From NCBI RefSeq assembly GCF_014207375.1, contig NZ_JACHEE010000002.1:102787-166786 (forward strand): a DNA stretch of 64,000 bases, written 5' to 3'. Below are positions 53,444 through 61,835 of the stretch, piece by piece. The stretch is from Arthrobacter sp. AZCC_0090. Lineage in GTDB: Bacteria; Actinomycetota; Actinomycetes; Actinomycetales; Micrococcaceae. Both the position numbers and the translations under genes were made by a program. Below the pieces are notes generated by a model that did not search any database, had not been told where the DNA came from, and saw nothing but the letters and a program-made list of their open reading frames with translations. The first letter of the stretch is position 1. The number at the start of each line of letters is the position of its first letter.

Positions 53444-54451
53444 TCAGGGGTGCAGCAGTGTGCTGAGCTCGCGCACTCCATCCACCGCGCGGGAGCCGAT
53501 GAAGTCCGTGGAGGGCAGCGGGTAGAGGCGGTTGTTCTTTACCGCGTCCACGGTGGGCAGTTTCTCGCGGATCGCCGCGAGCTGGGCGGCCTTGTCTTCC
53601 TCGGAGTTGTAAAGGTACACAAGGGTTCCCGGGTTCTTCTTGGCAAGGTCTTCGACGGCGATCTGGGCGTAATACTGGCCGGCCGGAAGGTCGTTCTCAT
53701 AGATGTTTTTCCCGCCTGCACGTTCGACGACGTCCGAGTAGATGCCGCGGGCGTCGGCGTAGAGAGCGTTGTCGTAGAACTGGACCAGTGCCAGCGGCAC
53801 AGGCTCGGCTCCGGCGGTCTTCTTCGCAACCTTGTCGAGTTCGGTTGTCTGAGCGTCGATGAGCGTTTTCGCGGTGCCTTCTGCCCCGGTGATCCGGCCC
53901 AGCGCGGCGAGATCGGTCGCGGCGTCGGCTACGTGCCCGGTGGTCGTTTGCCCGTTGCAGAAGGAACTGATGATGTAGACCTGCACTCCCAGCTTATTCA
54001 GGTCATCGATGGTGGGAAGTTCGGTTCCGTTGAAGTGGTATTCGCCGTCGGCGACGATCAGTTCCGGACGCGAATTCAAAAGGGGCTCGCGGGAGACACT
54101 GTTCGTCGCCAGCACCGGAATGGACTTGTAGGCGTCCGCGTACTCCGCCAGGGGCGGCGACTGGTCGGTGAAGGCCTGGCCGACGACGCGGTCCTTGGCC
54201 CCGAGCGCGATGAGCATTTCGGTGACGGCCGGCCAGAGGGAGATGATGCGCTGGGGCGGGGTGTCGAAGTGAAGCTGGCGTCCACAGTTCTTTTCGTTGA
54301 CCGGCTGTGGCGTGGAGCTTTCCTTGGCCGCCGCGGCAACTGGGCCTGGGGCCGAGCATGCGCCCAGGGCGAGGCACGTCAGCACAGCCAGGGACACGGC
54401 AGCCGCGCCGAGGCGGGCAGGGGCAGGGGCAGGGGCAGAGGTTGTGAACAT
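53444..54451 (-). CDS. FecB/FepB-type substrate-binding lipoprotein
   Basis: 335 residues. Lipobox ALGAC with Cys32. Class III (siderophore/cobalamin/heme type) binding fold: PQRIISLWPAVTEMLIALGA, DRVVGQAFTDQSPPLAEYAD, SRPELIVADGEYHFNG, and AVEDLAKKNPGTLVYLYNSE. Presents a metal-chelate to the FecCD-type permease encoded next to it. Within the RiPP operon, so the ligand is probably the metal complex of the operon's own product. Confidence 0.88.
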   Translation of the reverse strand: MFTTSAPAPAPARLGAAAVSLAVLTCLALGACSAPGPVAAAAKESSTPQPVNEKNCGRQLHFDTPPQRIISLWPAVTEMLIALGAKDRVVGQAFTDQSPPLAEYADAYKSIPVLATNSVSREPLLNSRPELIVADGEYHFNGTELPTIDDLNKLGVQVYIISSFCNGQTTTGHVADAATDLAALGRITGAEGTAKTLIDAQTTELDKVAKKTAGAEPVPLALVQFYDNALYADARGIYSDVVERAGGKNIYENDLPAGQYYAQIAVEDLAKKNPGTLVYLYNSEEDKAAQLAAIREKLPTVDAVKNNRLYPLPSTDFIGSRAVDGVRELSTLLHP

Positions 54452-54478
54452 GGTTCTCTTTCGCGTTGTTGGGGTGGA

Positions 54479-55249
54479 TCAGTTGGGGCTGGAACTGAAG
54501 AAAAGGTGGGTGCGGCCGGTCGCGGGGTTCTCGCCGATACAGACGTCCACCCCGAAGACCTCAGCCACCAGTTCGGAGCGGAAGACCTCGGCTGGAGTGC
54601 CGCCGTCGACCAGGAGGCCGTTTTTGATGATGTAGACCCGGTCGCAGTAGGCTGCGGCCAGGTTGAGGTCGTGCAGGGCAGCGAGCACCGTGATTCCCAG
54701 CGAGGCGACCAAGTCCAGGATCTCCAGTTGGGTGGCGATGTCGAGGTGGTTGGTGGGTTCGTCCAGGATGAGCACTCGTGGCTGTTGGACGAGGGCTGCC
54801 GCAAGCAGGACCCGTTGTTTCTCGCCGCCGGAGAGCGTGCAAAATGATCGCTGTGCATGCTCCGCCAGACCGGTTCTGGCAAGAGTCGCGGCAATGAGGT
54901 CCCGGTCTTCGCGCGTATCGGTCTGGAACATCCGCTTGCGCGGCGTCAGTCCGGCGGAGACCACGTCCAGGACGGTGAAGTCGAAGTCGGTGCCGTGTTC
55001 CTGCGCAAGGACGGCGAGCCGCTGCGCCGCCGCCCGCGGGCTCAGCTCCGCGAGCAGATCAGGGCCTAGCCGGACGGTTCCTGTCGTGGCCTGCATCGCC
55101 CGGTAGAGCGTCTTGAGGATCGTCGATTTGCCGCTCCCATTGGGGCCGACAAGGGCAACGAACTCGCCGGTTTCCGCGACGAAACTGACAGGACCGACCA
55201 GGTTCCGGCCTGCCAGGCGCACCCCCAGGGAATCGAAAGTGACTCTCAT
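54479..55249 (-). CDS. FecE-type ATP-binding protein
   Basis: 256 residues. Walker A GPNGSGKST (about 35-43), signature LSGGEKQRVLLAAALVQQPR, Walker B LILDEPTNHLDI, H-loop ALHDLNLAA. Overlaps the permease gene by four bases. ATPase of the siderophore-type importer in the RiPP operon. Confidence 0.92.
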   Translation of the reverse strand: MRVTFDSLGVRLAGRNLVGPVSFVAETGEFVALVGPNGSGKSTILKTLYRAMQATTGTVRLGPDLLAELSPRAAAQRLAVLAQEHGTDFDFTVLDVVSAGLTPRKRMFQTDTREDRDLIAATLARTGLAEHAQRSFCTLSGGEKQRVLLAAALVQQPRVLILDEPTNHLDIATQLEILDLVASLGITVLAALHDLNLAAAYCDRVYIIKNGLLVDGGTPAEVFRSELVAEVFGVDVCIGENPATGRTHLFFSSSPN

Positions 55250-56364
55250 GCAGGCACCCCCGGACGGCGGTGCAGCAAGGCAAACAGAAACACAGGGACG
55301 CCCACAACGGCAGTGATGACGGAGAGCGGCAGTTCGAGCGGTGCGGCCACGGTCCGGCCGGCGAGGTCCGCGACGACCAGGAACAAGCCGCCCACCAGGG
55401 AGGTCAGAGGAAGGCTGCGGAGGTGGTTGGGGCCGCTGAGCAGCCGGACGAAGTGCGGAGCGATGAGACCGACGAAGCCGACGCCGCCGGCCACCGCGAC
55501 GACGAGCGCGGTCAGCAGCGCGCAGATCACCAGCAGGACGGTCCGGAACCGGGCCAGGCCGATCCCGAGGGCGGACGCAACGTCGTCACCCATCATGAGG
55601 GCGTTCAGCCGGCGACCCTGGCCCAGCAACCATCCCAGGCATAGCACCACCGCGACGGCGGGCACCGCCAGCTCGGACCATTTGGCCCCTGCCACGGAAC
55701 CGAGGAGCCAGAACAGCACGGTGGAGAGTTTGTCCGGTGAAGCCGTCAGCTGCAGGAAGCTTGTGCCGGCCTGGAACAGGTAGGTCACAGCGACGCCGGA
55801 GAGGATCAGCCGGGGCGGGTCCAGCCGGCCGTGACGGCGGCCCAGGGCCAGCACGATCGCGAGCGTCACGACGGCCCCGGCGAACGCGGCACCCGAGACG
55901 CCCAGGGAAGCAAGGAACCCGGCACCCGTGGCGCCCAGGACCAGGACACTGACCGCACCGAGAGAGGCCCCCGAGGCGATTCCCAGCACATAGGGATCGG
56001 CCAGCGGGTTGCGGATCACGGTCTGCAGCACCGCACCGGCGACGGCCAGGGCGGCCCCGGCGAGAAGGGAAAGGAGCACGCGCGGAACACGGAATTCCCA
56101 CACGATGTGGTCATCGACGGCCGCCGCCGTCGGAGCAGCCCCGAACAGGTGGTGGAGGACGATCGAGACGACATCGCCAGGGGCGATGGTCACCGGACCG
56201 AGGGCGACTGCGAGGGCCACAACCACCGGCGTCAGGATGACCAGCAGCCCGGAGGCCAAGCGCAAGGAAATTCTCCGCGGGGCGCGTGGAGTGATTTGAG
56301 CACCGGGACCGGCTGCGGTCAGGCGGACCCTGCCCGGGGGGCCCGGGTGAGCGGTGGTGCGCAT
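55246..56364 (-). CDS. FecCD-type permease
   Basis: 372 residues with about ten membrane segments of the BtuC/FecCD family. Marks: WEFRVPRVLLSLLAGAALAV, AVLQTVIRNPLADPYVLGIA, SGASLGAVSVLV and GVGFVGLIAPHFVRLLSGPN. A single permease implies a homodimer. The N-terminal 30 residues are charged and cytoplasmic. Follows the YcaO gene at 56386 by 21 bases, tying the importer to the RiPP genes. Confidence 0.92.
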   Translation of the reverse strand: MRTTAHPGPPGRVRLTAAGPGAQITPRAPRRISLRLASGLLVILTPVVVALAVALGPVTIAPGDVVSIVLHHLFGAAPTAAAVDDHIVWEFRVPRVLLSLLAGAALAVAGAVLQTVIRNPLADPYVLGIASGASLGAVSVLVLGATGAGFLASLGVSGAAFAGAVVTLAIVLALGRRHGRLDPPRLILSGVAVTYLFQAGTSFLQLTASPDKLSTVLFWLLGSVAGAKWSELAVPAVAVVLCLGWLLGQGRRLNALMMGDDVASALGIGLARFRTVLLVICALLTALVVAVAGGVGFVGLIAPHFVRLLSGPNHLRSLPLTSLVGGLFLVVADLAGRTVAAPLELPLSVITAVVGVPVFLFALLHRRPGVPA

Positions 56365-56385
56365 AGGTGTCCTTTCCAGGAGTGG

Positions 56386-57690
56386 TCAGTGCGGCAGCGG
56401 GACAGATCGGCGGATGGCCGGGTGAAGCCGGGTGCCACCCAGGAACGGCAGGGCCTGCGGGGCATTCGAATACAGGCCCGGAACAACCATCCGGACCACC
56501 CGCAGACCCGTGGGGGCGATGTCCTCGGTGGTTGCCTCGACGCAGAGGACGCGGTGTCCCCGGGATGCAAGGGCGGAAACCAGACGCTCCAGCCGGTCTT
56601 CCCCTGTCCATTCGTCGGACAGTTCGTCCAGGGCTAGCCGCCCGCGGATGCTCGTTTCCAACTCATCCAGGAAACGTCGCTGGATGCCAGGGTCCATGTG
56701 CAGCTGCAGGTGGCAGCCGTAGTCGACCACATCTGAGAGGTCCGCGGCGTACTCCTGGGAGTAACACCGGTCCTGGCGCCAGGGTTTGAGCGGGCTTGAA
56801 GGTGATTGCGCGGCGGCCATGTAGGGACCATGCGGATCGTCGTAGTCGCTGACGAAAAGCTGCAGCTGCAATGCTTCGCCGTAGGCTTTCTGTGCCGTGG
56901 CCACCGGATCGCCTCCGGCACCCATGCCCAGGGTCAGGTATCCGGTGGTTTCGTCGAACACCAGGGCCCCGATGACCGGGACGCCGAATTCCGTGGCGAA
57001 CAGCAGCCAGCGGGTCCGCAGGCGCCCTTCCGGTCCGCGCGAGAAGTCCGCGAGCCACTGCGGGACGCTGAGTTCGTGCACGCCGCGCCCGCCTGTCCAG
57101 GACAGGGTCATCGCGTCGCGTTCGATCACCTCGCACAGCCCGCCCCAGCGGGCTTCCTCGAGTGTCCGGCCGGTGGCCAGTCCGGCTTGGATCACCGGGT
57201 GGCGGACGGGTGCGACGAAGAGCGAATGGGCGACCCAGACCATGCTCGCCGGAATCAACACCTCTGTTCCGTCCACGAGATCCTGCGCGGGGACCCAGTC
57301 GATGACCGTGTCAGCGTCGGGGGCCGGGACCGGGAAGCCGGGGCGGGCGTATTGTTCCTGGGAGAAGAGGCAGAATTCCTGCAGTCCGATCGCCGCCGCT
57401 CCGCTTGCCTGCACGTCCCGGCGGCTCGCGCGCTTGAGTCCCGCCGGGACGAGGTTCCCGCAGTACCGCTCTACGGCTTCGCCGATGGCTGCCCCCAACA
57501 CAGCCTCGGGGTTCGCGAAGGAGTACCCGGCGCCACTGGCATCGGAGGGCCATTTCGAAAACGCACGGCTGTCTGCAAGGACCGCGTGGCTGAGCGCGAA
57601 GGACGCGGGAAAATGGGCCGGGATGGCACGCGCTTCGATGCTGCGCACCACTCCGGTCCTGGCGTTGACGAGCGACAGTGGGTTGTTCAT
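56386..57690 (-). CDS. YcaO-domain protein 1
   Basis: 434 residues, ATP-dependent backbone-amide-modifying YcaO fold. ATP/Mg motifs: GAAIGEAVERYCG (67-78) and GGLCEVIERDA (183-193), with QDRCYSQEY further on. The C-terminus ends RSVPLPH, a short proline-rich tail of the kind that supports catalysis in azoline-forming YcaOs. Start at 57690; longer in-frame sequence overlaps the neighbour. About 30% similar by eye to the next YcaO, suggesting tandem duplication and a heterodimer. Eight bases after YcaO 2. Confidence 0.9.
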   Translation of the reverse strand: MNNPLSLVNARTGVVRSIEARAIPAHFPASFALSHAVLADSRAFSKWPSDASGAGYSFANPEAVLGAAIGEAVERYCGNLVPAGLKRASRRDVQASGAAAIGLQEFCLFSQEQYARPGFPVPAPDADTVIDWVPAQDLVDGTEVLIPASMVWVAHSLFVAPVRHPVIQAGLATGRTLEEARWGGLCEVIERDAMTLSWTGGRGVHELSVPQWLADFSRGPEGRLRTRWLLFATEFGVPVIGALVFDETTGYLTLGMGAGGDPVATAQKAYGEALQLQLFVSDYDDPHGPYMAAAQSPSSPLKPWRQDRCYSQEYAADLSDVVDYGCHLQLHMDPGIQRRFLDELETSIRGRLALDELSDEWTGEDRLERLVSALASRGHRVLCVEATTEDIAPTGLRVVRMVVPGLYSNAPQALPFLGGTRLHPAIRRSVPLPH

Positions 57691-57697
57691 GGTCACC

Positions 57698-59068
57698 TTA
57701 GGCAAGGGGAATCGGATGGGAGATGAGCTCGGTGGCGTTACTGGGCTTGCGGTCCCAGCCCAGCTCCTCCGGGACGGAGTAGTAGCGATGCGAGCCGCGG
57801 AGGGGGAAGGCCGGCGGGGCGTTGCCCACCAGGCCGGCACCGATGACCCGGACCACCGTGTAGCCGGCGTCGCGGACGTCGTCGGTGGTTACGTCCACCG
57901 AAACGGTCCGGATACCGCGTTCGGCCAGGGCGCGCACGTAGTGCCCGGCTGGGTCTTTCCCCGGGACTGGGCCCAACCCGGCAAGCGGGGCCGAGAAGGT
58001 GGGCCGGAGCCGGTCCAGTCGTGATCCGCTCATCCGGGGGTCGAGGTAGAGTTGCGCGACAGGCGGCAGGTCGGTGAGCGTCCGGTAGTCCGGGTCCACG
58101 GCGTCGAGGTAGCACCGGTCCTGGCGGTACGGCAGGAACACGTGGTCTTCGATGTGCCCCGCCTCGACCGCGCGCCACACTTCCGCTGCCGGGTCGAGCA
58201 GCTGCCGGGTGAGCTGGAGCAGTCCCAGGGCCTCGACCAGTGCCTTGGTCGCGGCGGCTTCGGGGGTGGAGCGGCAGGCACTGCCGAAGGCCACAACACC
58301 GCCCTCCTCCGGTGACCCGTCTTCCAGGAAAGCGGCGATGACGGGAGCCGGCAGATCACTCGGGATCTCCAGGAGCCGGATCCTCAGCTCGCTTCCGTGG
58401 CCGGGCCGGCCAAGTGCCCCGGTGACCAAACCGTCGTCGTCCAGTTCTTTCGTGGAGGCGCCACTGGCCCACCAGATCGTGCAGGCGTCACGCTCCATAA
58501 GTTCCTCGAGCGCCCCGCGTTCGGCGCTGGCCCGGGAGGTACCGGCCGCGATACCGGAGTACATCAGGGAGTGCAGTTTCGGCTCCGTGACGCGGGGACC
58601 GTGAATGTAATCGAGGTAGACCAGCGACGCCGGCACCCAGAGAGGTGCGTGGTCCGCCAGATCGGTGCCCTGGACCCAGTGCACCGTGAGGTCCCGGCCG
58701 AACGGTTCGAACGGGAACCCGGGCAGCGCGTACTGCTCGGGCGAATAGAGGGCAAGCGTGTGGGGATCGAGGGCGTCTTCCCCGGCGTTCTTGAATTCAT
58801 TCCAGCTCGCGCGGCGCAGTGCCTGCGGAACGGCGTTTCCGCAGTATCGTTCCACGGCTTCGCCGATCGCCGCGCCCCGAGCCGCGGCTTCGATGCCCAG
58901 GGAAGCGCCGAAGCCGAAGCCGTCGGCACGCCAGCCGGCGAACCGGTCGGGGCGGGAGACTGTGGCGCCATAACCGACCCAGGCGGCGGGCATCCGGGGA
59001 TCCTGCGGGGATCGGGCCACGGACGTCAGGAGCCCCGTCCTCGGGTTGACCAACGATGATCTGTTCAT
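57698..59068 (-). CDS. YcaO-domain protein 2
   Basis: 456 residues. Motifs GAAIGEAVERYCG (66-78) and GALEELMERDACTIWW (185-200) supply the ATP/Mg glutamates and arginines; LPYRQDRCYLDAVD corresponds to the third motif. Ends HPIPLA, again a proline-containing tail. N-terminus SSLVNPRTGLLTSV parallels LSLVNARTGVVRSI in YcaO 1. ATGA overlap with the hydrolase gene. Together the two YcaOs probably install azoline, thioamide or amidine groups on the precursor peptide. Confidence 0.9.
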   Translation of the reverse strand: MNRSSLVNPRTGLLTSVARSPQDPRMPAAWVGYGATVSRPDRFAGWRADGFGFGASLGIEAAARGAAIGEAVERYCGNAVPQALRRASWNEFKNAGEDALDPHTLALYSPEQYALPGFPFEPFGRDLTVHWVQGTDLADHAPLWVPASLVYLDYIHGPRVTEPKLHSLMYSGIAAGTSRASAERGALEELMERDACTIWWASGASTKELDDDGLVTGALGRPGHGSELRIRLLEIPSDLPAPVIAAFLEDGSPEEGGVVAFGSACRSTPEAAATKALVEALGLLQLTRQLLDPAAEVWRAVEAGHIEDHVFLPYRQDRCYLDAVDPDYRTLTDLPPVAQLYLDPRMSGSRLDRLRPTFSAPLAGLGPVPGKDPAGHYVRALAERGIRTVSVDVTTDDVRDAGYTVVRVIGAGLVGNAPPAFPLRGSHRYYSVPEELGWDRKPSNATELISHPIPLA

Positions 59069-60678
59069 GTGCTCAGCCCTTCGGTGTGTTCGGTGGTGCC
59101 AATGATGGGGAGCTCCAGCAGGAGCGGGTACTCGGAAGAGACCACGACGCTCTGGATAATGGGGTCTCCGGAGGCGGCCAGATAGCGTTCCCTGCCGGGG
59201 CGACCGAGGTTGCGGGCCAGGCGGGGGAAGTCGCTGCCCGTCAGCTCCAAGGCCAGTCGGGAACCGGCCGGGACCGTGACGGCGACGGGGAGCAGCGGGA
59301 CGATGGCCACAGCGGCCGGGTCCGGCGTGCTGATGGTCGTTTCGCCGGCGGTGAGCTCGAAGATCTCTCCTGCCGCGGTGATTTCGGTGATCCTCGCCAC
59401 CCAGTCAATGACGTCGCTGTCGAAGCCAGTCCTGAAACGGACCCTTCCGGCGCCGTCGATCCGCAGCGGTGCGGTGAGCGCCTGGGTGGTGAACCTCACG
59501 ACGTCAGGACGCGTCCCGAGAGCCGAGCGGTCGCATCCTTCGGGGTAGGACGGAAACGGGTCCGACGGCGAATACCTGACCGTGTGCTCTTCCGCCGATC
59601 GGGCGTCCGGGGCGGCACCGGCGTCGTACTTCCCGCGGTCAACGAGCGTGGCGCCGGAGGCAGTCCAGCTGTGTATCCGTGCTGACCGCGGCCAGGACTC
59701 TGCAATGCTCCAACGGTTCTCTCCCATGACAAACACTTCGGCGGCCCTGCGTGCAAGCCGCCCGGCCAAGGCGGCGTCGATCCATTCGACGAGCTCCTTG
59801 CCCCAGGGCCGGATCGCGTCCGGACCGTAGTCGCGGTCTCCGACGCGTGGAGAGGTCGAGAACGGCAGATCGTGAAGCCAGGGCCCGATCAGCAGATGCT
59901 TCGTGGATCCGGGGACACCTTCGCCGACCGTCCGCCAATGGTCGAGGGTTTCCGGGAGCAGGAGGTCATGCCAGCCGCCAACATGGAGGGTGGGCATCGT
60001 CAGAGCCTCCAGTTCATGGTCCTGGATTTCCTCGCCGTTCACGGCTTCCGGGCCAGCCAGGACAATGTTCCGCCAGCTGGGCATCTCCGTACCCAGGCGG
60101 GCGTCGAGATCCACCACAGGCAGGCAATGCAAAGCCTCAGGCTGTTCAGCGAAAAAGAGGGCCGCGAATCCGTCACGACTGGTCCTGGCGTCGCCTCGCT
60201 CGGCCCACCACGCAGCATGTTCGGCCAGGCGAAGCACTCCCGAGGGAGAGAACTTGGTGCGGGCCAGCGACATCGAAGGACCAAGGCTCACAACGGCGGA
60301 AACGGCCCTTGGGCGCTCAACGGCCATGGCCCAGGCCGTGTAACCGGAGTAGGAGCCGCCGTACGCGACGATGCGGCCGTCGCTCCATGGCTGCGCCAGG
60401 ATCCAATCGACAAGGGCTGCGCCGTCGGAGCGCTCATTTCGGTAGGGTTCCCACACGCCGTCGGAATCGTATCGGCCGCGCACATCGGCGACAACGAAGG
60501 CGTAGCCGTGCCGGCGCCACCCCCTGCCCTCCGCGAGATGTTTCGAGCGGCCATAAGGCGTACGGGTGACTACGGCGGTTACCGGCCATTCCGATTCGGA
60601 CGGCACATGGCAGTCGGCAAAGAGGGCTGTACCATCGCCGGACGGGACCCTCTGGTTCGCCCAAGGAACCGCGTTCAC
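59065..60678 (-). CDS. CocE/NonD-family alpha/beta hydrolase (X-Pro peptidase type)
   Basis: 537 residues from a GTG overlapping the E1-like stop (GTGA). S15/CocE family: nucleophile Ser109 in GGSYSGY, FVVADVRGRYDSDGVWEPY, catalytic Asp in VGGWHDLLLPE and His in LIGPWLHDLPFS; C-terminal jelly-roll domain (about 310-535). Members cleave X-Pro dipeptides or act as esterases/acylases. Inside a RiPP operon whose precursor is rich in Ala-Pro and Asn-Pro bonds, a proteolytic maturation role is attractive but unproven. Confidence 0.85.
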   Translation of the reverse strand: MNAVPWANQRVPSGDGTALFADCHVPSESEWPVTAVVTRTPYGRSKHLAEGRGWRRHGYAFVVADVRGRYDSDGVWEPYRNERSDGAALVDWILAQPWSDGRIVAYGGSYSGYTAWAMAVERPRAVSAVVSLGPSMSLARTKFSPSGVLRLAEHAAWWAERGDARTSRDGFAALFFAEQPEALHCLPVVDLDARLGTEMPSWRNIVLAGPEAVNGEEIQDHELEALTMPTLHVGGWHDLLLPETLDHWRTVGEGVPGSTKHLLIGPWLHDLPFSTSPRVGDRDYGPDAIRPWGKELVEWIDAALAGRLARRAAEVFVMGENRWSIAESWPRSARIHSWTASGATLVDRGKYDAGAAPDARSAEEHTVRYSPSDPFPSYPEGCDRSALGTRPDVVRFTTQALTAPLRIDGAGRVRFRTGFDSDVIDWVARITEITAAGEIFELTAGETTISTPDPAAVAIVPLLPVAVTVPAGSRLALELTGSDFPRLARNLGRPGRERYLAASGDPIIQSVVVSSEYPLLLELPIIGTTEHTEGLST

Positions 60679-61508
60679 TGCGCGATACCTGAAGGCAACG
60701 GCAACACGACATGGCGGGTGATGGTGCCCGCGCCAAGATCGATCTCCGTCTCGCAACGGCCGCCCGGGATGTCCAGCCCCTTGGCATGACAGAGGAGGTC
60801 GTGGGCGATGAGGCCCGCGGCAACAGCCGAAAGTCCCTCATCCGGCCAGACGTTCCAGCCGGCCTCGTTCGAGTCCAGGTAGTTCCATAGCCGATCCAGT
60901 TCCTCCACCGTCGCGGCTGCCGCTCGACGGCGGGCACGGTAGTCGTTGTAGCTCACCGTCCGGCCACCGGCGCTGAACGGACCGACAATGAGGGAGCCGC
61001 CCTCTACGAATGCACGGTGCCAGGAAGTCCCGGTGCGCTGGCACAGCTCGTCAATCGCGGTCCATTCGACATCCTTCATCTGGAGCGAGCACACCACCAG
61101 GGCAGACACGATGCTCGCCGTGCCCTCATCGAGGGGATCCGGAATCACGATGCACCCATCGCCCAGCATCCGCACAAGTGCTTCGGCAACCGGGCCTGAG
61201 CCCAGTATCCCGATCTTCCCGGCGGTCTGGGGCAGATCCTTCACTTCGTCTTCATGCTCAGAACCATCCGCCGGGGCTTCTGCCTCTGCGCGGTACACAG
61301 CCCCGCGCTCAACGAGCATGCCGAGAAGTGTCGCGGCATCGCCGTCGAGCGGCATTGCTTCCTGGAGGGAACCGACAAGGCTGGCATGCACCGCCTGCAA
61401 AGCGTCTTCCGGTCCGCTGATGCGGAGGAAGTCCAGTCGCGGTGAGACGCAGCGCCAGTCGCCAGGGGCCACACGGTAGAGGAGGTGTCCGGGGACAAGT
61501 CGAAACAT
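60675..61508 (-). CDS. E1/ThiF-like RiPP partner protein (leader-binding type)
   Basis: 277 residues. The first about 80 residues could form a winged-helix leader-binding (RRE-like) domain; a Gly-rich dinucleotide-type loop follows (KIGILGSGPVAEALVRML, 98-115), as in the E1/ThiF fold. The CxxC zinc pairs and adenylation residues of active E1 enzymes are not visible, so it is likely a non-catalytic partner that brings the peptide to the YcaO. First enzyme gene after the precursor, overlapping the hydrolase by four bases. Assignment rests partly on context. Confidence 0.68.
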   Translation of the reverse strand: MFRLVPGHLLYRVAPGDWRCVSPRLDFLRISGPEDALQAVHASLVGSLQEAMPLDGDAATLLGMLVERGAVYRAEAEAPADGSEHEDEVKDLPQTAGKIGILGSGPVAEALVRMLGDGCIVIPDPLDEGTASIVSALVVCSLQMKDVEWTAIDELCQRTGTSWHRAFVEGGSLIVGPFSAGGRTVSYNDYRARRRAAAATVEELDRLWNYLDSNEAGWNVWPDEGLSAVAAGLIAHDLLCHAKGLDIPGGRCETEIDLGAGTITRHVVLPLPSGIAQ

Positions 61509-61623
61509 GGGGATCTTTCGTGAAAGAGACAGGTGCTCGTGCCCCCGTGTCCAGTGACGAGGGCGCGGCTTGGAGCTTCAGTTCAGCGGCAAACGGATTC
61601 GGATCCGCGCCAGAGCTGAGGTG

Positions 61624-61812
61624 TTACGCGCCGAACGCGAACGGGTTGTGCACCAGGGCGTTGGTGCCCGGACCCTGGGGAGCGCTGAGCGGTGCAACTG
61701 CGGCAACAGCCTCAAACGCAAACGGGTTGTGCACCAGAGCGTTGGTGCCCGGGCCCTGCGGTGCGCTCAACGGAGCCTTCGATGCGATTTCCTGAACGGT
61801 AACGGCCTTCAT
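61624..61812 (-). CDS. RiPP precursor peptide with two tandem core repeats
   Basis: 62 residues: a short N-terminal part MKAVTVQEIASK (1-12), then two copies of LSAPQGPGTNALVHNPFAF (14-33 region and 41-60 region, period 27 residues / 81 bp), joined by EAVAAVAP. Each core has one Ser, one Thr, one His, two Asn, three Pro and no Cys. AGGAAGGACG stands upstream of the ATG at 61812. It is the first gene behind the Fur/Zur-type box and directly ahead of the YcaO pathway genes, so a precursor role is strongly supported by context. Confidence 0.85.
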   Translation of the reverse strand: MKAVTVQEIASKAPLSAPQGPGTNALVHNPFAFEAVAAVAPLSAPQGPGTNALVHNPFAFGA

Positions 61813-61835
61813 GGGGACGTCCTTCCTGTTGGTTA

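Noticed and set aside
56386..61812. Lanthipeptide or thiopeptide pathway
   Set aside because: No LanB/C/M-type dehydratase or cyclase is present and the core peptide contains no Cys.
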